Positions 17,436 through 25,733 of a DNA stretch of 43,091 nucleotides are shown here, one piece after another. This DNA comes from Flavobacteriales bacterium (lineage in GTDB: Bacteria > Bacteroidota > Bacteroidia > Flavobacteriales_D > Crocinitomicaceae). The stretch covers positions 1 through 43,091 of the forward strand of contig CANJQZ010000001.1 in NCBI GenBank assembly GCA_947476515.1, given 5' to 3'. Numbering within the stretch: position 1 is the stretch's first letter; every line of letters starts with the position of its first letter. Both the position numbers and the translations under genes were made by a program. Under the pieces are notes generated by a model. That model did no database searches, had not been told where the DNA came from, and worked only from the letters and a program-made list of their open reading frames with translations.

Positions 17436-17884
17436 ACTTCCTTCCAGTTTTGCTTGTTTTCCCAAATTTCATAGAATTTAGGTTTAATTAATTCTAAGGT
17501 TCGATCAATGACATTCATGAATATCTGAATTGTTTTGCCTGTTGCAGCAATTTTGTTTGTTGTTAGATTAAAAACTTCATATCGAAAAATAATTTTTGCA
17601 GCATAATGTTTTTCCAAAATGACCCTTACTTGAACCTTTTCGCCGTAATTAATAGTGGATTTATGATTAATTTCAGATTTTACAATTGGAGTAAAGTAAC
17701 CTTCTTTATATATATCTAGGTATTCAACTCCATATTTGATGCCAAAACTTTCTCTACCGTCTTCGAAATATTTCAAATAATTACCATGCCATACGACACC
17801 CATTGCATCAGTTTCGCTGAACCTTACATCAATATTTATTGAAGTTTCTAATTCTTTCATCCGAGCACAATTTTCATTTGACAT
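17432..17884 (-). CDS. 4HBT-family hotdog thioesterase (FadM/YbgC-like)
   Basis: The 150-residue hotdog protein has the YbgC-type active-site region VRFSETDAMGVVWHGNYLKYFED, where the aspartate in ETDAMG is the usual catalytic residue of 4-hydroxybenzoyl-CoA-type thioesterases. It is followed by EKVQVRVILEKHYAAKIIFRYEV strands. It may release polyene acid or remove misprimed chains from ACP; aryl polyene clusters usually carry such a thioesterase. It overlaps the dehydratase-like gene before it by 28 bases and the KS gene after it by four. Confidence 0.87.
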   Translation of the reverse strand: MSNENCARMKELETSINIDVRFSETDAMGVVWHGNYLKYFEDGRESFGIKYGVEYLDIYKEGYFTPIVKSEINHKSTINYGEKVQVRVILEKHYAAKIIFRYEVFNLTTNKIAATGKTIQIFMNVIDRTLELIKPKFYEIWENKQNWKEV

Positions 17885-18285
17885 TTTATCAAATCTTGAG
17901 TTGCATTTCGAGCTACCCCTTCTATTAGATGAATATTTTCAAATGTATTCACAATTTGAACCTGTGTTTCTATCAAGGCATTAGTGGCCACTTCATTGAA
18001 AACTTCCAATTTTGTAATTGCCCCTATAAATCCTAGACGAGGTTCACTATCAACTTCTAAACTACTTAAATAACCAAAACCTGCGGCACATGTTTGTGCA
18101 ATATTTTCAACAATTGCAGCCTCAGATAAAATATTATTCTGAATAAATATATTATCATTTTCCACTTTAAAAGAACTTAAAAACCCTTTTTCGTCCGCTT
18201 TGAGTAAAGAGTCAATCATGATAAACGGTTCCCTTTGGGGAATATATTTTTTAATATTTTCCTTTTCAACTAGCATAATAATCAT
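17857..18285 (-). CDS. Hotdog dehydratase-like protein of the aryl polyene type
   Basis: The 142-residue hotdog protein starts its domain with YIPQREPFIMIDSLLKAD, the pattern of FabA/FabZ-like and ApeP/ApeI-like dehydratases. It continues with an ENIAQTCAAGFGYL helix and an RLGFIGAITKLEVF strand. It is distinct from the FabZ-like protein at 11662-12033, so the cluster has two dehydratase-type hotdogs. A later ATG at 18276 is possible, but both starts overlap the acyltransferase gene. The role is probably dehydration of beta-hydroxyacyl intermediates; a non-catalytic partner role cannot be excluded. Confidence 0.8.
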   Translation of the reverse strand: MIIMLVEKENIKKYIPQREPFIMIDSLLKADEKGFLSSFKVENDNIFIQNNILSEAAIVENIAQTCAAGFGYLSSLEVDSEPRLGFIGAITKLEVFNEVATNALIETQVQIVNTFENIHLIEGVARNATQDLIKCQMKIVLG

Positions 18286-19150
18286 AAAAATTAAACCATT
18301 GTGTTGGATTAGAAGTCACCATTTCTTCTAGTTTTAACACATAAGACTCTGCTATTTCTTCTGGTGAATTGTAATCCAAATGTGGTGTTGTTGCACTTAA
18401 ATTATAATGAGTTCCTTGTCCTTTTACTGCAAAAACAAAACTTATAGGGACTTTAAATTTGTATGCCATAATAAAAGGTCCTGCCGGAAATTTTGCAATT
18501 CCTTTTAAAAATTTCATACTGAAATATTTTTGATCATGCAGCAGTCTATCAGCATGGAGTGCAATGATTTCGTTTCTTTTCAATGCTTGATGAATTAACA
18601 CTAAATGCGACATATCATTTTTTAAAGGAATTAAATTATAATGGTTAACATCTGTAGATTTAGAAAGATAAGATTTTATTTTTTCTACCTCAGCATCTAG
18701 CATAAGAATATTAATTTTAGAAGTGATTCTTTCGCCAATTAAATTACCCGCATTTTCCCAATTACCCACATGCCCTGAAAACAAAAAACTTCCTTTTCCC
18801 AAATCGTACATATCCTTCAATGCCTGTTCATTTTCGAAATTATGGGAGTAATGAATATGCTTTTTAGTTTTTAAAGCTATTCGATCGATAAGAACTCTAC
18901 CAAAAATATTGAAGTTTTTAATGGTATTAATTATTGCCTTTCCCTTTGACAATTCAAAACCAGTTTGATAAAACTTAATTAATGCATTTCTATTTTTCCT
19001 TGAAAAAAGGACAAAATAAGTTGCCACCCAAATACAAAAGAAATATGAAATCCTAATTCCTAAAAAATTTATACAAAAAACAAAAAATTTATAACCTAAA
19101 AGGGAACCTTTTGTTTTACCATCCCACTTTTGATTTACGGTTTTAGACAT
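18266..19150 (-). CDS. LpxL/HtrB-like lipid acyltransferase
   Basis: The 294-residue protein has an N-terminal hydrophobic region (about residues 20-50) and the HX4(D/E) acyltransferase motif as His127-VGNW-Glu132 in GHVGNWENAG. It then shows IIALHADRLLHD and KFPAGPFIMAYKFKVPI blocks of lipid A late acyltransferases. In aryl polyene clusters this family is thought to attach the acyl-ACP-bound polyene to a lipid or resorcinol acceptor. It is therefore a prime candidate for forming the flexirubin ester at the inner membrane. It overlaps the ACP gene by eight bases. Confidence 0.87.
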   Translation of the reverse strand: MSKTVNQKWDGKTKGSLLGYKFFVFCINFLGIRISYFFCIWVATYFVLFSRKNRNALIKFYQTGFELSKGKAIINTIKNFNIFGRVLIDRIALKTKKHIHYSHNFENEQALKDMYDLGKGSFLFSGHVGNWENAGNLIGERITSKINILMLDAEVEKIKSYLSKSTDVNHYNLIPLKNDMSHLVLIHQALKRNEIIALHADRLLHDQKYFSMKFLKGIAKFPAGPFIMAYKFKVPISFVFAVKGQGTHYNLSATTPHLDYNSPEEIAESYVLKLEEMVTSNPTQWFNFYDYYAS

Positions 19151-19397
19151 TCATTAATTTTTGTTCCACTAGGTTGTAAAAATCGTTAAAGGTTGCAACG
19201 GTTTTGAAATCTTCAGCTGTCGGTTTAAATCCTAAATTTTCTTCAATCAAGACTACTAAATCAACATAATCAAGACTATCTAAATCAAGTGTATCTCTCA
19301 AATTTCCATCATCTTCAATGGTTTCAATATCTACTTCAAATTCTTCTGAAAGGAACTTTTTAGTAACACTTATAATCTCTGATCTCTCCATTTTCAT
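19143..19397 (-). CDS. Acyl carrier protein 3
   Basis: The 84-residue ACP carries Ser41 in LDLDSLDYVDLVVL, the canonical DSL site, unlike the DSI of the other two. It has an acidic helix II and a FKTVATFNDFYNLVEQ C-terminal helix. A second ATG at 19391 would shorten it by two residues. It sits between a FabF-like KS gene (seven bases upstream) and the LpxL-like acyltransferase gene, so it may be the carrier from which the finished chain is transferred. Confidence 0.9.
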   Translation of the reverse strand: MKMERSEIISVTKKFLSEEFEVDIETIEDDGNLRDTLDLDSLDYVDLVVLIEENLGFKPTAEDFKTVATFNDFYNLVEQKLMNV

Positions 19398-19404
19398 AGG
19401 GTAA

Positions 19405-20628
19405 TTAAGGTTTATATTTTTTTATTATCAACGAAGAATTAGTTCCTCCAAAACCAAATGAATTGGAAAGAAAACAATCAATCTTTTTTTCATTAAACTG
19501 AGGAACTACATTTATTTTTCGAGAATCTTCGTCCGGATTTTCAAAGTTAATATTTGGGGCAATAAAATCATTTTTCATCATCAATAACGAATAAACTATT
19601 TCACTTGCTCCTGCCATCCAGCATTCATGTCCTGTCATTCCTTTGGTCGAACTAACAGGGACTTTCGAGCCAAATACATCAGCGATAACCTGTGCTTCTG
19701 TTTTATCACCTACTATAGTTGATGTAGCATGAGCATTGATATAATCAATTTCTGAAGGATTTATTCCTGCATGTTTTAAGGACATATTCAAAGATCTAAA
19801 CTGTCCATCAAAATTTGGATTTGAAATATGGTCTCCATTGGAAGAGAAGCCATAACCTACAATTTCACCATAGATAGGCGCATTGCGTTTTAAGGCTGAC
19901 TCTAATGACTCAATAATTACTGTTGCTGCTCCTCCGGAGGGTACCAATCCATCGCGATCACGATCAAAAGGACGACTCGCTTTTTGAGGTTGATCTTGAT
20001 TCATGGAAAACGCTCCTAATCCATCAAAACTGCCCATTGCAAAAATGTTTATTTCTTGGGCTCCACCGCAAATCACTCTTTCTTGTAGACCTTGTTTTAT
20101 GAGCAGATAACCCATTCCTATTGAATGAGATCCAGAAGCACATGCAGCTGACAAAGTGATATTTATTCCTTTTAATTTATAAATTGTAGATAGATTCATG
20201 TTGATTGTGCAATTCATATTTTGAAAAATATCACCACTTCCAATCAAGGTTGTATCTTTTTTTTCTCTTACTTTATCGATTGTTTCAATAACTGCTCCAG
20301 CAGTAGAATCATTTCCAAAGATGATTCCGGTTTCATTTTTCTCCAGATAATCTACATCCAAATTTGAATTTTCAAGCGCCTCTTTGGTTGACATATAGGC
20401 AAACATTGCTGGCTGATGCATACCCATGCGTTCTCTACGAGAAAGAAATGGTTTTAAATCAGGATCTTTTACAAATCCTGTTAAACTCGATCTATATCCA
20501 AATTCTTTTCTCATTGGATCATAAATAATACCACTATTCCCTTTCATAAGAGCGTCTAAAACTTCATTTAAATTTTCTCCGATGCAAGAATAGATACCAA
20601 TGCCAGTTATTACGACCCTATGTTCCAT
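19405..20628 (-). CDS. FabF-like beta-ketoacyl-ACP synthase, divergent type
   Basis: The 407-residue KS has Cys163 in SAACASGSHSIGMG, His300 in NAHATSTIVGDKTE and His334 in KGMTGHECWMAGASE, a complete triad. Its nucleophile motif (ACASG) and FDRDRDGLVPSGGA block are closer to FabF/FabB housekeeping-like enzymes than the TACSS enzymes elsewhere in the cluster. It is followed by its own ACP gene and preceded by a FabG gene (spacing three bases). It may extend early or late chains in polyene formation. The substrate is not readable. Confidence 0.9.
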   Translation of the reverse strand: MEHRVVITGIGIYSCIGENLNEVLDALMKGNSGIIYDPMRKEFGYRSSLTGFVKDPDLKPFLSRRERMGMHQPAMFAYMSTKEALENSNLDVDYLEKNETGIIFGNDSTAGAVIETIDKVREKKDTTLIGSGDIFQNMNCTINMNLSTIYKLKGINITLSAACASGSHSIGMGYLLIKQGLQERVICGGAQEINIFAMGSFDGLGAFSMNQDQPQKASRPFDRDRDGLVPSGGAATVIIESLESALKRNAPIYGEIVGYGFSSNGDHISNPNFDGQFRSLNMSLKHAGINPSEIDYINAHATSTIVGDKTEAQVIADVFGSKVPVSSTKGMTGHECWMAGASEIVYSLLMMKNDFIAPNINFENPDEDSRKINVVPQFNEKKIDCFLSNSFGFGGTNSSLIIKKYKP

Positions 20629-20631
20629 ATA

Positions 20632-21363
20632 TCATGAATAAATTCCGCCATTAATATTAATTACTTCTCCAGTAATATAAGCTGCTTTATCTGAAGCCAA
20701 AAAACTTGCTAAATGCGCGACCTCTTCGGCTTTTCCAAAGCGATTTGCTGGCACCATTTTTTTCATCTCCGATTCATCAAAATCTTTAGTCATATCAGAA
20801 ATAATAAAACCAGGTGCTATCGCATTAACGGTGATATTTCTTTTCGCTATTTCATGAGACAATGCTTTAGTAGCAGCGATCATTGCACCTTTTGCTGCTG
20901 AATAATTTGTTTGACCAGGAACCCCTTTCAAACCACTTAATGAAGCAATATTTATAATTCTTCCAGAACGCTTTCTCAACATTTTTGAAATTACCGCATG
21001 GGTACAATTATACATTCCTTTAACGGAAGTATTGAATACATCGTCCCAATCTTTTTCACTAATCCAAGGGAATAAATTATCTCTTGTAATTCCGGCATTA
21101 TTCACCAAAACCTCTATGTTTTTATCTGCATTATCAGCAAACCAAGTTTCAATCGCAAGATTCACTTCTTCACTATTTTTAACATCAAATGGCAATAATT
21201 CTGCACTACCTCCTTGACTTTCAATCGCTAACTTTGTTTCCAAAGCAGCTTCCTTATTAGAAGCGTAATTGATAAGAATATGTAACTTTAAATCGGCCGA
21301 TAACTGCAATGCAATTGCCTTACCAATCCCCCTTGAAGCACCTGTAATTAATGCGCATTTCAT
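20632..21363 (-). CDS. fabG: 3-oxoacyl-ACP reductase (FabG-like SDR)
   Basis: The 243-residue short-chain dehydrogenase has the NADP-binding TGASRGIG at residues 7-14, NNAG in VLVNNAGITRDN, the active-site Tyr and Lys in YSAAKGA and the C-terminal GEVININGG, all as in FabG. It would reduce the beta-keto group after each extension so that the hotdog dehydratases can make the conjugated double bonds. It overlaps the ammonia-lyase gene by four bases (ATGA). It is the only ketoreductase seen in the window. Confidence 0.93.
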   Translation of the reverse strand: MKCALITGASRGIGKAIALQLSADLKLHILINYASNKEAALETKLAIESQGGSAELLPFDVKNSEEVNLAIETWFADNADKNIEVLVNNAGITRDNLFPWISEKDWDDVFNTSVKGMYNCTHAVISKMLRKRSGRIINIASLSGLKGVPGQTNYSAAKGAMIAATKALSHEIAKRNITVNAIAPGFIISDMTKDFDESEMKKMVPANRFGKAEEVAHLASFLASDKAAYITGEVININGGIYS

Positions 21364-22895
21364 AGTTTCGTTGCAGTATTAGTTAATAATTTAATAATAT
21401 TACGAATATTTTCAAATTGCGCAATATCTTCTTCAATACTTGGCATTACTTTTCTAATTGTAGTGAAAATTTCCTTAGTTTTTGGAGAAAGTCTTGCTTT
21501 TTGATCTTCACTCAATAAATCAATGGCTTGACATACGGCAATCATATGAATCGCCATAACTTGAAAACCATTATCAATAACTTTTTTTGTAATAATTGCA
21601 CTATTTGTTCCCATACTTACGATATCTTGATTATCATTGTTGTTGGGTATACTATGCACATACATGGAGTTGGACAGCATTTGACTTTCAGCAGTGGTAG
21701 ATGTTGCTGTAAATTGCATTCCTTGAATTCCAAAATTTAATCCTAAGACTCCTTGATTCAAGAATGCCGGGAATTGATCATTTAAATTGTTATTGAGTAG
21801 GAAGTTTAATTGTCGTTCAGCCAACATTGTCATTTTGGTAACTACCAATTTAACTTTATCCATTTCTAATGAAACATAATCGCCATGAAAGTTTCCGCCA
21901 TGGTAAACATTTTGATCTTCAACACTAATAATTGGATTATCATTAGATGAATTCATTTCATTTTCAATAACATTTTTAGCGAAATCTAAAGTCTCTTTTA
22001 CTGGACCCAAAATTTGAGGGACGCATCTAATGGAATAATATTCTTGAATTTTCTTTTGAAATTTGACTTGTTTAAGCACATCATTGTCTAAAAATAATTC
22101 TTCTCTATTTTTGATTAACTTACTTGCCGACAATAAAGTACGCATTTCCTTAGCAACATACATTTGTCCAGGGTGGTGCTTTACCTTATTTAATCCTTCT
22201 GAAAAAGAATCGTCATAAGCCTCAACAATTTCATTAATTATGGCTGATGCAATAATTCCCCAGTTTAACAATCGATAGGAGTAGATTAAATTAATAGCTC
22301 CAATTCCCGTCATACAAGAGGTGCCATTCATTAGTCCCAAACCATCTCGCAATTGAATCTTTAGAGGTTTAATAGACAATTCATTAAGAACATCTATGGT
22401 AGGTCTTCGAACACCCTTATAGCGAACATAACCCTCTCCAATTAAATTCAATGCTAAATGCGCTAATTGAACCAAATCCCCGCTTGCTCCTACCCCACCA
22501 TGCTCAAAAATTTCTGGATAAATTTCATTGTTAAGAAATTCCGTTAATTGTTCAATTGCACCATAACTGATTCCAGAGTTTCCTTGAATGAAATTATTAA
22601 TTCTTGCTACTAGAACTGCTCTTACACTTTCGTCATCAATTGGTTTACCTAATCCAGAAGAGTGACTTCTAATTAAATTATATTGAAGTTGGTTTAATTT
22701 ATCATCATCAATTTTGAACTGAGCCATTGGGCCAAAACCCGTGTTAATTCCATAAATAATCTTATCACTAGAAAAATCCTTTAAAAATGAAAAAGATTTA
22801 TTAATCTGATTTTTTAATTGATCATTTAACGCTAACTTCTCTAGATTTAAAGCTATATTTTCAACATCTCTTAAATCAACTTTACCTATACTCAT
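21360..22895 (-). CDS. Tyrosine ammonia-lyase (HAL/PAL family)
   Basis: The 511-residue enzyme has the MIO-forming Ala-Ser-Gly at residues 137-139 in GGVGASGDLVQLAHLAL, Tyr48 in IYGINTGFGP, and His78 in LIRSHSSG, the histidine being typical of tyrosine-selective members. Long stretches (the NNDNQDIVSMGTNS block, YHGGNFHGDY, QYYSIRC-like region) resemble the F. johnsoniae tyrosine ammonia-lyase as I remember it. The reaction is L-tyrosine to 4-coumarate plus ammonia, giving the aryl starter of flexirubin-type polyenes. Histidine as substrate is less likely given the pigment context. It is the second gene of the polyene operon. Confidence 0.9.
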   Translation of the reverse strand: MSIGKVDLRDVENIALNLEKLALNDQLKNQINKSFSFLKDFSSDKIIYGINTGFGPMAQFKIDDDKLNQLQYNLIRSHSSGLGKPIDDESVRAVLVARINNFIQGNSGISYGAIEQLTEFLNNEIYPEIFEHGGVGASGDLVQLAHLALNLIGEGYVRYKGVRRPTIDVLNELSIKPLKIQLRDGLGLMNGTSCMTGIGAINLIYSYRLLNWGIIASAIINEIVEAYDDSFSEGLNKVKHHPGQMYVAKEMRTLLSASKLIKNREELFLDNDVLKQVKFQKKIQEYYSIRCVPQILGPVKETLDFAKNVIENEMNSSNDNPIISVEDQNVYHGGNFHGDYVSLEMDKVKLVVTKMTMLAERQLNFLLNNNLNDQFPAFLNQGVLGLNFGIQGMQFTATSTTAESQMLSNSMYVHSIPNNNDNQDIVSMGTNSAIITKKVIDNGFQVMAIHMIAVCQAIDLLSEDQKARLSPKTKEIFTTIRKVMPSIEEDIAQFENIRNIIKLLTNTATKL

Positions 22896-22906
22896 TTATT
22901 AACAAA

Positions 22907-23956
22907 TTAATTCAGTTTTACTTCTAAAATTGTATGAAAACTATCTTGATGCAAATCATGCTCTTTAACGCATTTGAGTCCTGCTTTTTCTATGATGTAT
23001 TTCAAGGTTCTAGAAGAATACATTCTACTATTTCCATTTGCCATAGCTGTAAAATACAGGGAAGTAGCTGCAAGACTTAATTTAGCTGCGGGAAATACTT
23101 GATCATCTAAGAATGTCTCCATTATAAATATCGTAGCATTTTCAGATGCATTTTCTTTAATTTTAAGTAAGATAGACTCTATTTCATGTTCACTGAAACA
23201 ATCTAAGAATTGACTCATCCAATAAACATCTGCACCTGCTGGAATAACGGAGGATTGATTTAACATATCAATTTCCTGAAAGGTTACGCGGTCTTTTATG
23301 GCGTCTATTTTCTCAATATTTGATTTCGCAACCTTTACTTGACCTGGTAAATCAAAGATTTTAACTTGCACGAGACTATCGAAATTAGCACTAGCAATTG
23401 CCCATTTACCAGTATTTCCTCCAATATCAAATATCATTTTAGGTTTATTTTTAAAAATAACATCTAAAGCATCTGAAAATGAATTATCGGAATAAAAATG
23501 ATCAAAATCAAACCAAGATTTTTTAACCATTGGAGGTAATTCAGACAAGCCTTCATAAATTGTTTTCCAATCACCGAAAACTTTTAATCCTTCTGGTGAA
23601 GCATCCACAATGGAATCTTTTAAATAGAACAAGCCATTATAACAAACATCTTGAGTAAATTTCAAATTCACTTGTGTCATTTCATCGCGTAAAATAAAAT
23701 ATCCGATTTTGGAAAGGATAAATTTACCCGGAGAAATTTCATCTACTATGCCCGCTGATTCAGCCATTTCTACTAAAACAGTTACGCCATATTTTGAAAC
23801 ATTTGTTTCTCTTGAAATTTGATCAAAATCTAAACCTTCATTAGAATTGTTTATGGCATCTAATATGCCTAATTCTATCATGGAATATACCGTTTGAAAA
23901 ATGAAAGGGCTAAAAACGATTTTTTGAGCCTCGTAAAGTGCTGAAATGGCTTTCAT
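22907..23956 (-). CDS. SAM-dependent O-methyltransferase-like protein, first gene of the polyene operon
   Basis: The 349-residue protein has the two-part form of plant-type/antibiotic O-methyltransferases. An N-terminal winged-helix dimerisation region comes first (about residues 1-95, with GILDAINNSNEG and LVEMAESAGIVDE). Then comes a Rossmann domain with the SAM loop FDIGGNTGKWAI at 176-187, YWMSQFLDCFSEHE and an ATIFIMETFLDD strand. It could methylate a phenolic hydroxyl or the ring of the aryl head group; the acceptor is not known from sequence. It lies 11 bases before the ammonia-lyase gene and is divergent from the oxidoreductase at 24100. Confidence 0.85.
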   Translation of the reverse strand: MKAISALYEAQKIVFSPFIFQTVYSMIELGILDAINNSNEGLDFDQISRETNVSKYGVTVLVEMAESAGIVDEISPGKFILSKIGYFILRDEMTQVNLKFTQDVCYNGLFYLKDSIVDASPEGLKVFGDWKTIYEGLSELPPMVKKSWFDFDHFYSDNSFSDALDVIFKNKPKMIFDIGGNTGKWAIASANFDSLVQVKIFDLPGQVKVAKSNIEKIDAIKDRVTFQEIDMLNQSSVIPAGADVYWMSQFLDCFSEHEIESILLKIKENASENATIFIMETFLDDQVFPAAKLSLAATSLYFTAMANGNSRMYSSRTLKYIIEKAGLKCVKEHDLHQDSFHTILEVKLN

Positions 23957-24085
23957 TTAAAATTATGCTACGATTAATATAAAACTAGAATTACAATTTT
24001 TGCAAATAAGAAATGCAAGATAGTAAATATTTATGCAGTAGATACAAAAAACCCAATAAACTTCTCTATTTAATGTTCCTTTTAT

Positions 24086-24093
24086 TATCTTTG
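24086..24093 (+). promoter_or_regulatory. Candidate -7 element for the 24100 operon
   Basis: TATCTTTG matches TAnnTTTG exactly and ends six bases before the ATG at 24100. No TTTG -33 box is visible 19-21 bases upstream. If used, the transcript would have almost no leader. A chance match cannot be excluded. Confidence 0.3.
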
Positions 24094-24099
24094 GTCTCT

Positions 24100-25692
24100 A
24101 TGGTAAATAAAGATTTTGATGTAATTATTATTGGAGCAGGAATTAGTGGTCTAACTGCCGCCGCTTTACTTTCAAAATCTGGTCTTAAAGTTTGTGTATT
24201 AGAAAGGCACTATTTAATCGGAGGATATTTACAAGGATTCGATCGGCAAGATTTTGTATTTGACACAGCCATTCATTGGTTAAATCAGTGTGGTGAAAAC
24301 GGCACCGTTACAAAAGTATTCAAGTATTTAGGGGAAGATTTCCCTAAGCCAGTTACCATGAAATCGATTCACAAGCACATAACCAGTGATTATGAATTTG
24401 TTTTAACCAATAATCCTGAAATATTAAAAAATCAATTAATTCATGATTTTCCTCATGAAGAGAAAGGCATAGAAAAATTTTTTAAAGCTGCTCGAAAGGT
24501 TGCTGAAGTATCGAATAAATTTCCGAAATTTTTCATTAGCAATGAAGCAATGAGTGGTATTCGAAAATGGACTTTTAGCTTAAAACAATTGCATATTATT
24601 TATCCTCTCATTAAATATGCTTTGTACGGAGGAGAAAAAGGTGTAAAAAAAGGATTGAGAAAATTTTTCAAGGATGAAAGAATGTTGAATTTGTTTTGTT
24701 CGGAGCCAGATCTTCTTTCTTGTCTTTTTCCTATTGCATGGGCGTATAATCAAGATTATCAAAATCCACCTATAGGAGGAAGTAAGGTGATCCCTGCATG
24801 GCTTGAGTCGAAAATATCTAAAAATGGCTCTGAAGTTATATTGAGTGCAGAAGTAGTTAATATCGCTATTGAAAATAATGAATTCAGAGGTGTAACTTAT
24901 AAAAAAAGACACAAAGAATATTCTTTAACTGCAAGCCATTTAATCGCAGCTTGTGATATAGACACAGTATACAATAAACTTTTACCCCCTGCAGCAGTTC
25001 CTCAAAAGCTGAAAACAACCATAGATAATTCTGAGCTTTATAGTTCATCTCTTACTATTTCAATAGCGCTCAATTGTACTGCAGAATCACTCGGTTTTGG
25101 CGATGTAATGCTTTATGTTTTTAATGAGGAAACAGCCAGGACCGAACATATTTCAGGAGATCCGCACAAATCATTCATCAGTATTTTAGCGCCGACAGTA
25201 AGAGATAAAACATTAGCACCCGAAAATAAAGGCACTTTAAATATTTTTGTTCCTGCTTGGATGAATTATGAAGATAATTGGAAAACAACGATTAATGCAA
25301 AAGGAGAATTTGTTCGCACTGATGCGTATAAAAAATTAAAAGAAGATTTCGCTCAAATAATTTTTGAAAGAATTGAAGGTAAAATTTGTCCCAATCTAAG
25401 AGAGCATATACTTTTTTACGAGGTTGCAACTCCTATTACTTATCACAGATACACCCATAACAAAGATGGTTCTATGATGGGAACAAGGCCAGGAAAGGTA
25501 AATATGAAATCAAAAGTTGCTCATTATAAATCTCCTGTTAAGAATCTTTTCATTGGTGGACATTGGGCTGAACTTGGAGGTGGTGTCCCTATTGCGGTAA
25601 AAGCAGCTTATAATTCAAGCTTAATGGTACTAAAAGACTTAAACAAGAATGCCTATAAAGAGCTCTTGAAGTACCCAAAAACATGGCTTTAA
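24100..25692 (+). CDS. CrtI/retinol-saturase-like FAD-dependent oxidoreductase 1
   Basis: From the ATG at 24100 the product has 530 residues and opens with the dinucleotide-binding strand DFDVIIIGAGISGLTAA (GAGISG at 12-17), followed by VLERHYLIGGYLQGF. This is the N-terminus of phytoene desaturase/all-trans-retinol 13,14-reductase-type enzymes. The C-terminal FIGGHWAELGGGVPIAVKAAYNS closes the FAD domain. An ATG at 24013 would add 29 residues with a hydrophobic stretch ahead of the Rossmann strand and is less likely. It probably adds or removes double bonds, or oxidises, in the polyene or alkyl chains. A paralogue is encoded at 29539-31071. Confidence 0.85.
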   Translation: MVNKDFDVIIIGAGISGLTAAALLSKSGLKVCVLERHYLIGGYLQGFDRQDFVFDTAIHWLNQCGENGTVTKVFKYLGEDFPKPVTMKSIHKHITSDYEFVLTNNPEILKNQLIHDFPHEEKGIEKFFKAARKVAEVSNKFPKFFISNEAMSGIRKWTFSLKQLHIIYPLIKYALYGGEKGVKKGLRKFFKDERMLNLFCSEPDLLSCLFPIAWAYNQDYQNPPIGGSKVIPAWLESKISKNGSEVILSAEVVNIAIENNEFRGVTYKKRHKEYSLTASHLIAACDIDTVYNKLLPPAAVPQKLKTTIDNSELYSSSLTISIALNCTAESLGFGDVMLYVFNEETARTEHISGDPHKSFISILAPTVRDKTLAPENKGTLNIFVPAWMNYEDNWKTTINAKGEFVRTDAYKKLKEDFAQIIFERIEGKICPNLREHILFYEVATPITYHRYTHNKDGSMMGTRPGKVNMKSKVAHYKSPVKNLFIGGHWAELGGGVPIAVKAAYNSSLMVLKDLNKNAYKELLKYPKTWL

Positions 25693-25733
25693 TTTTATTA
25701 AACCAACAGGAATTATAAGTAATATTTCATATA

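Noticed and set aside
24580..24912. 110-codon minus-strand open frame inside the first oxidoreductase gene
   Set aside because: The plus-strand gene has clear FAD motifs throughout; the antisense frame shows no domain and no promoter.
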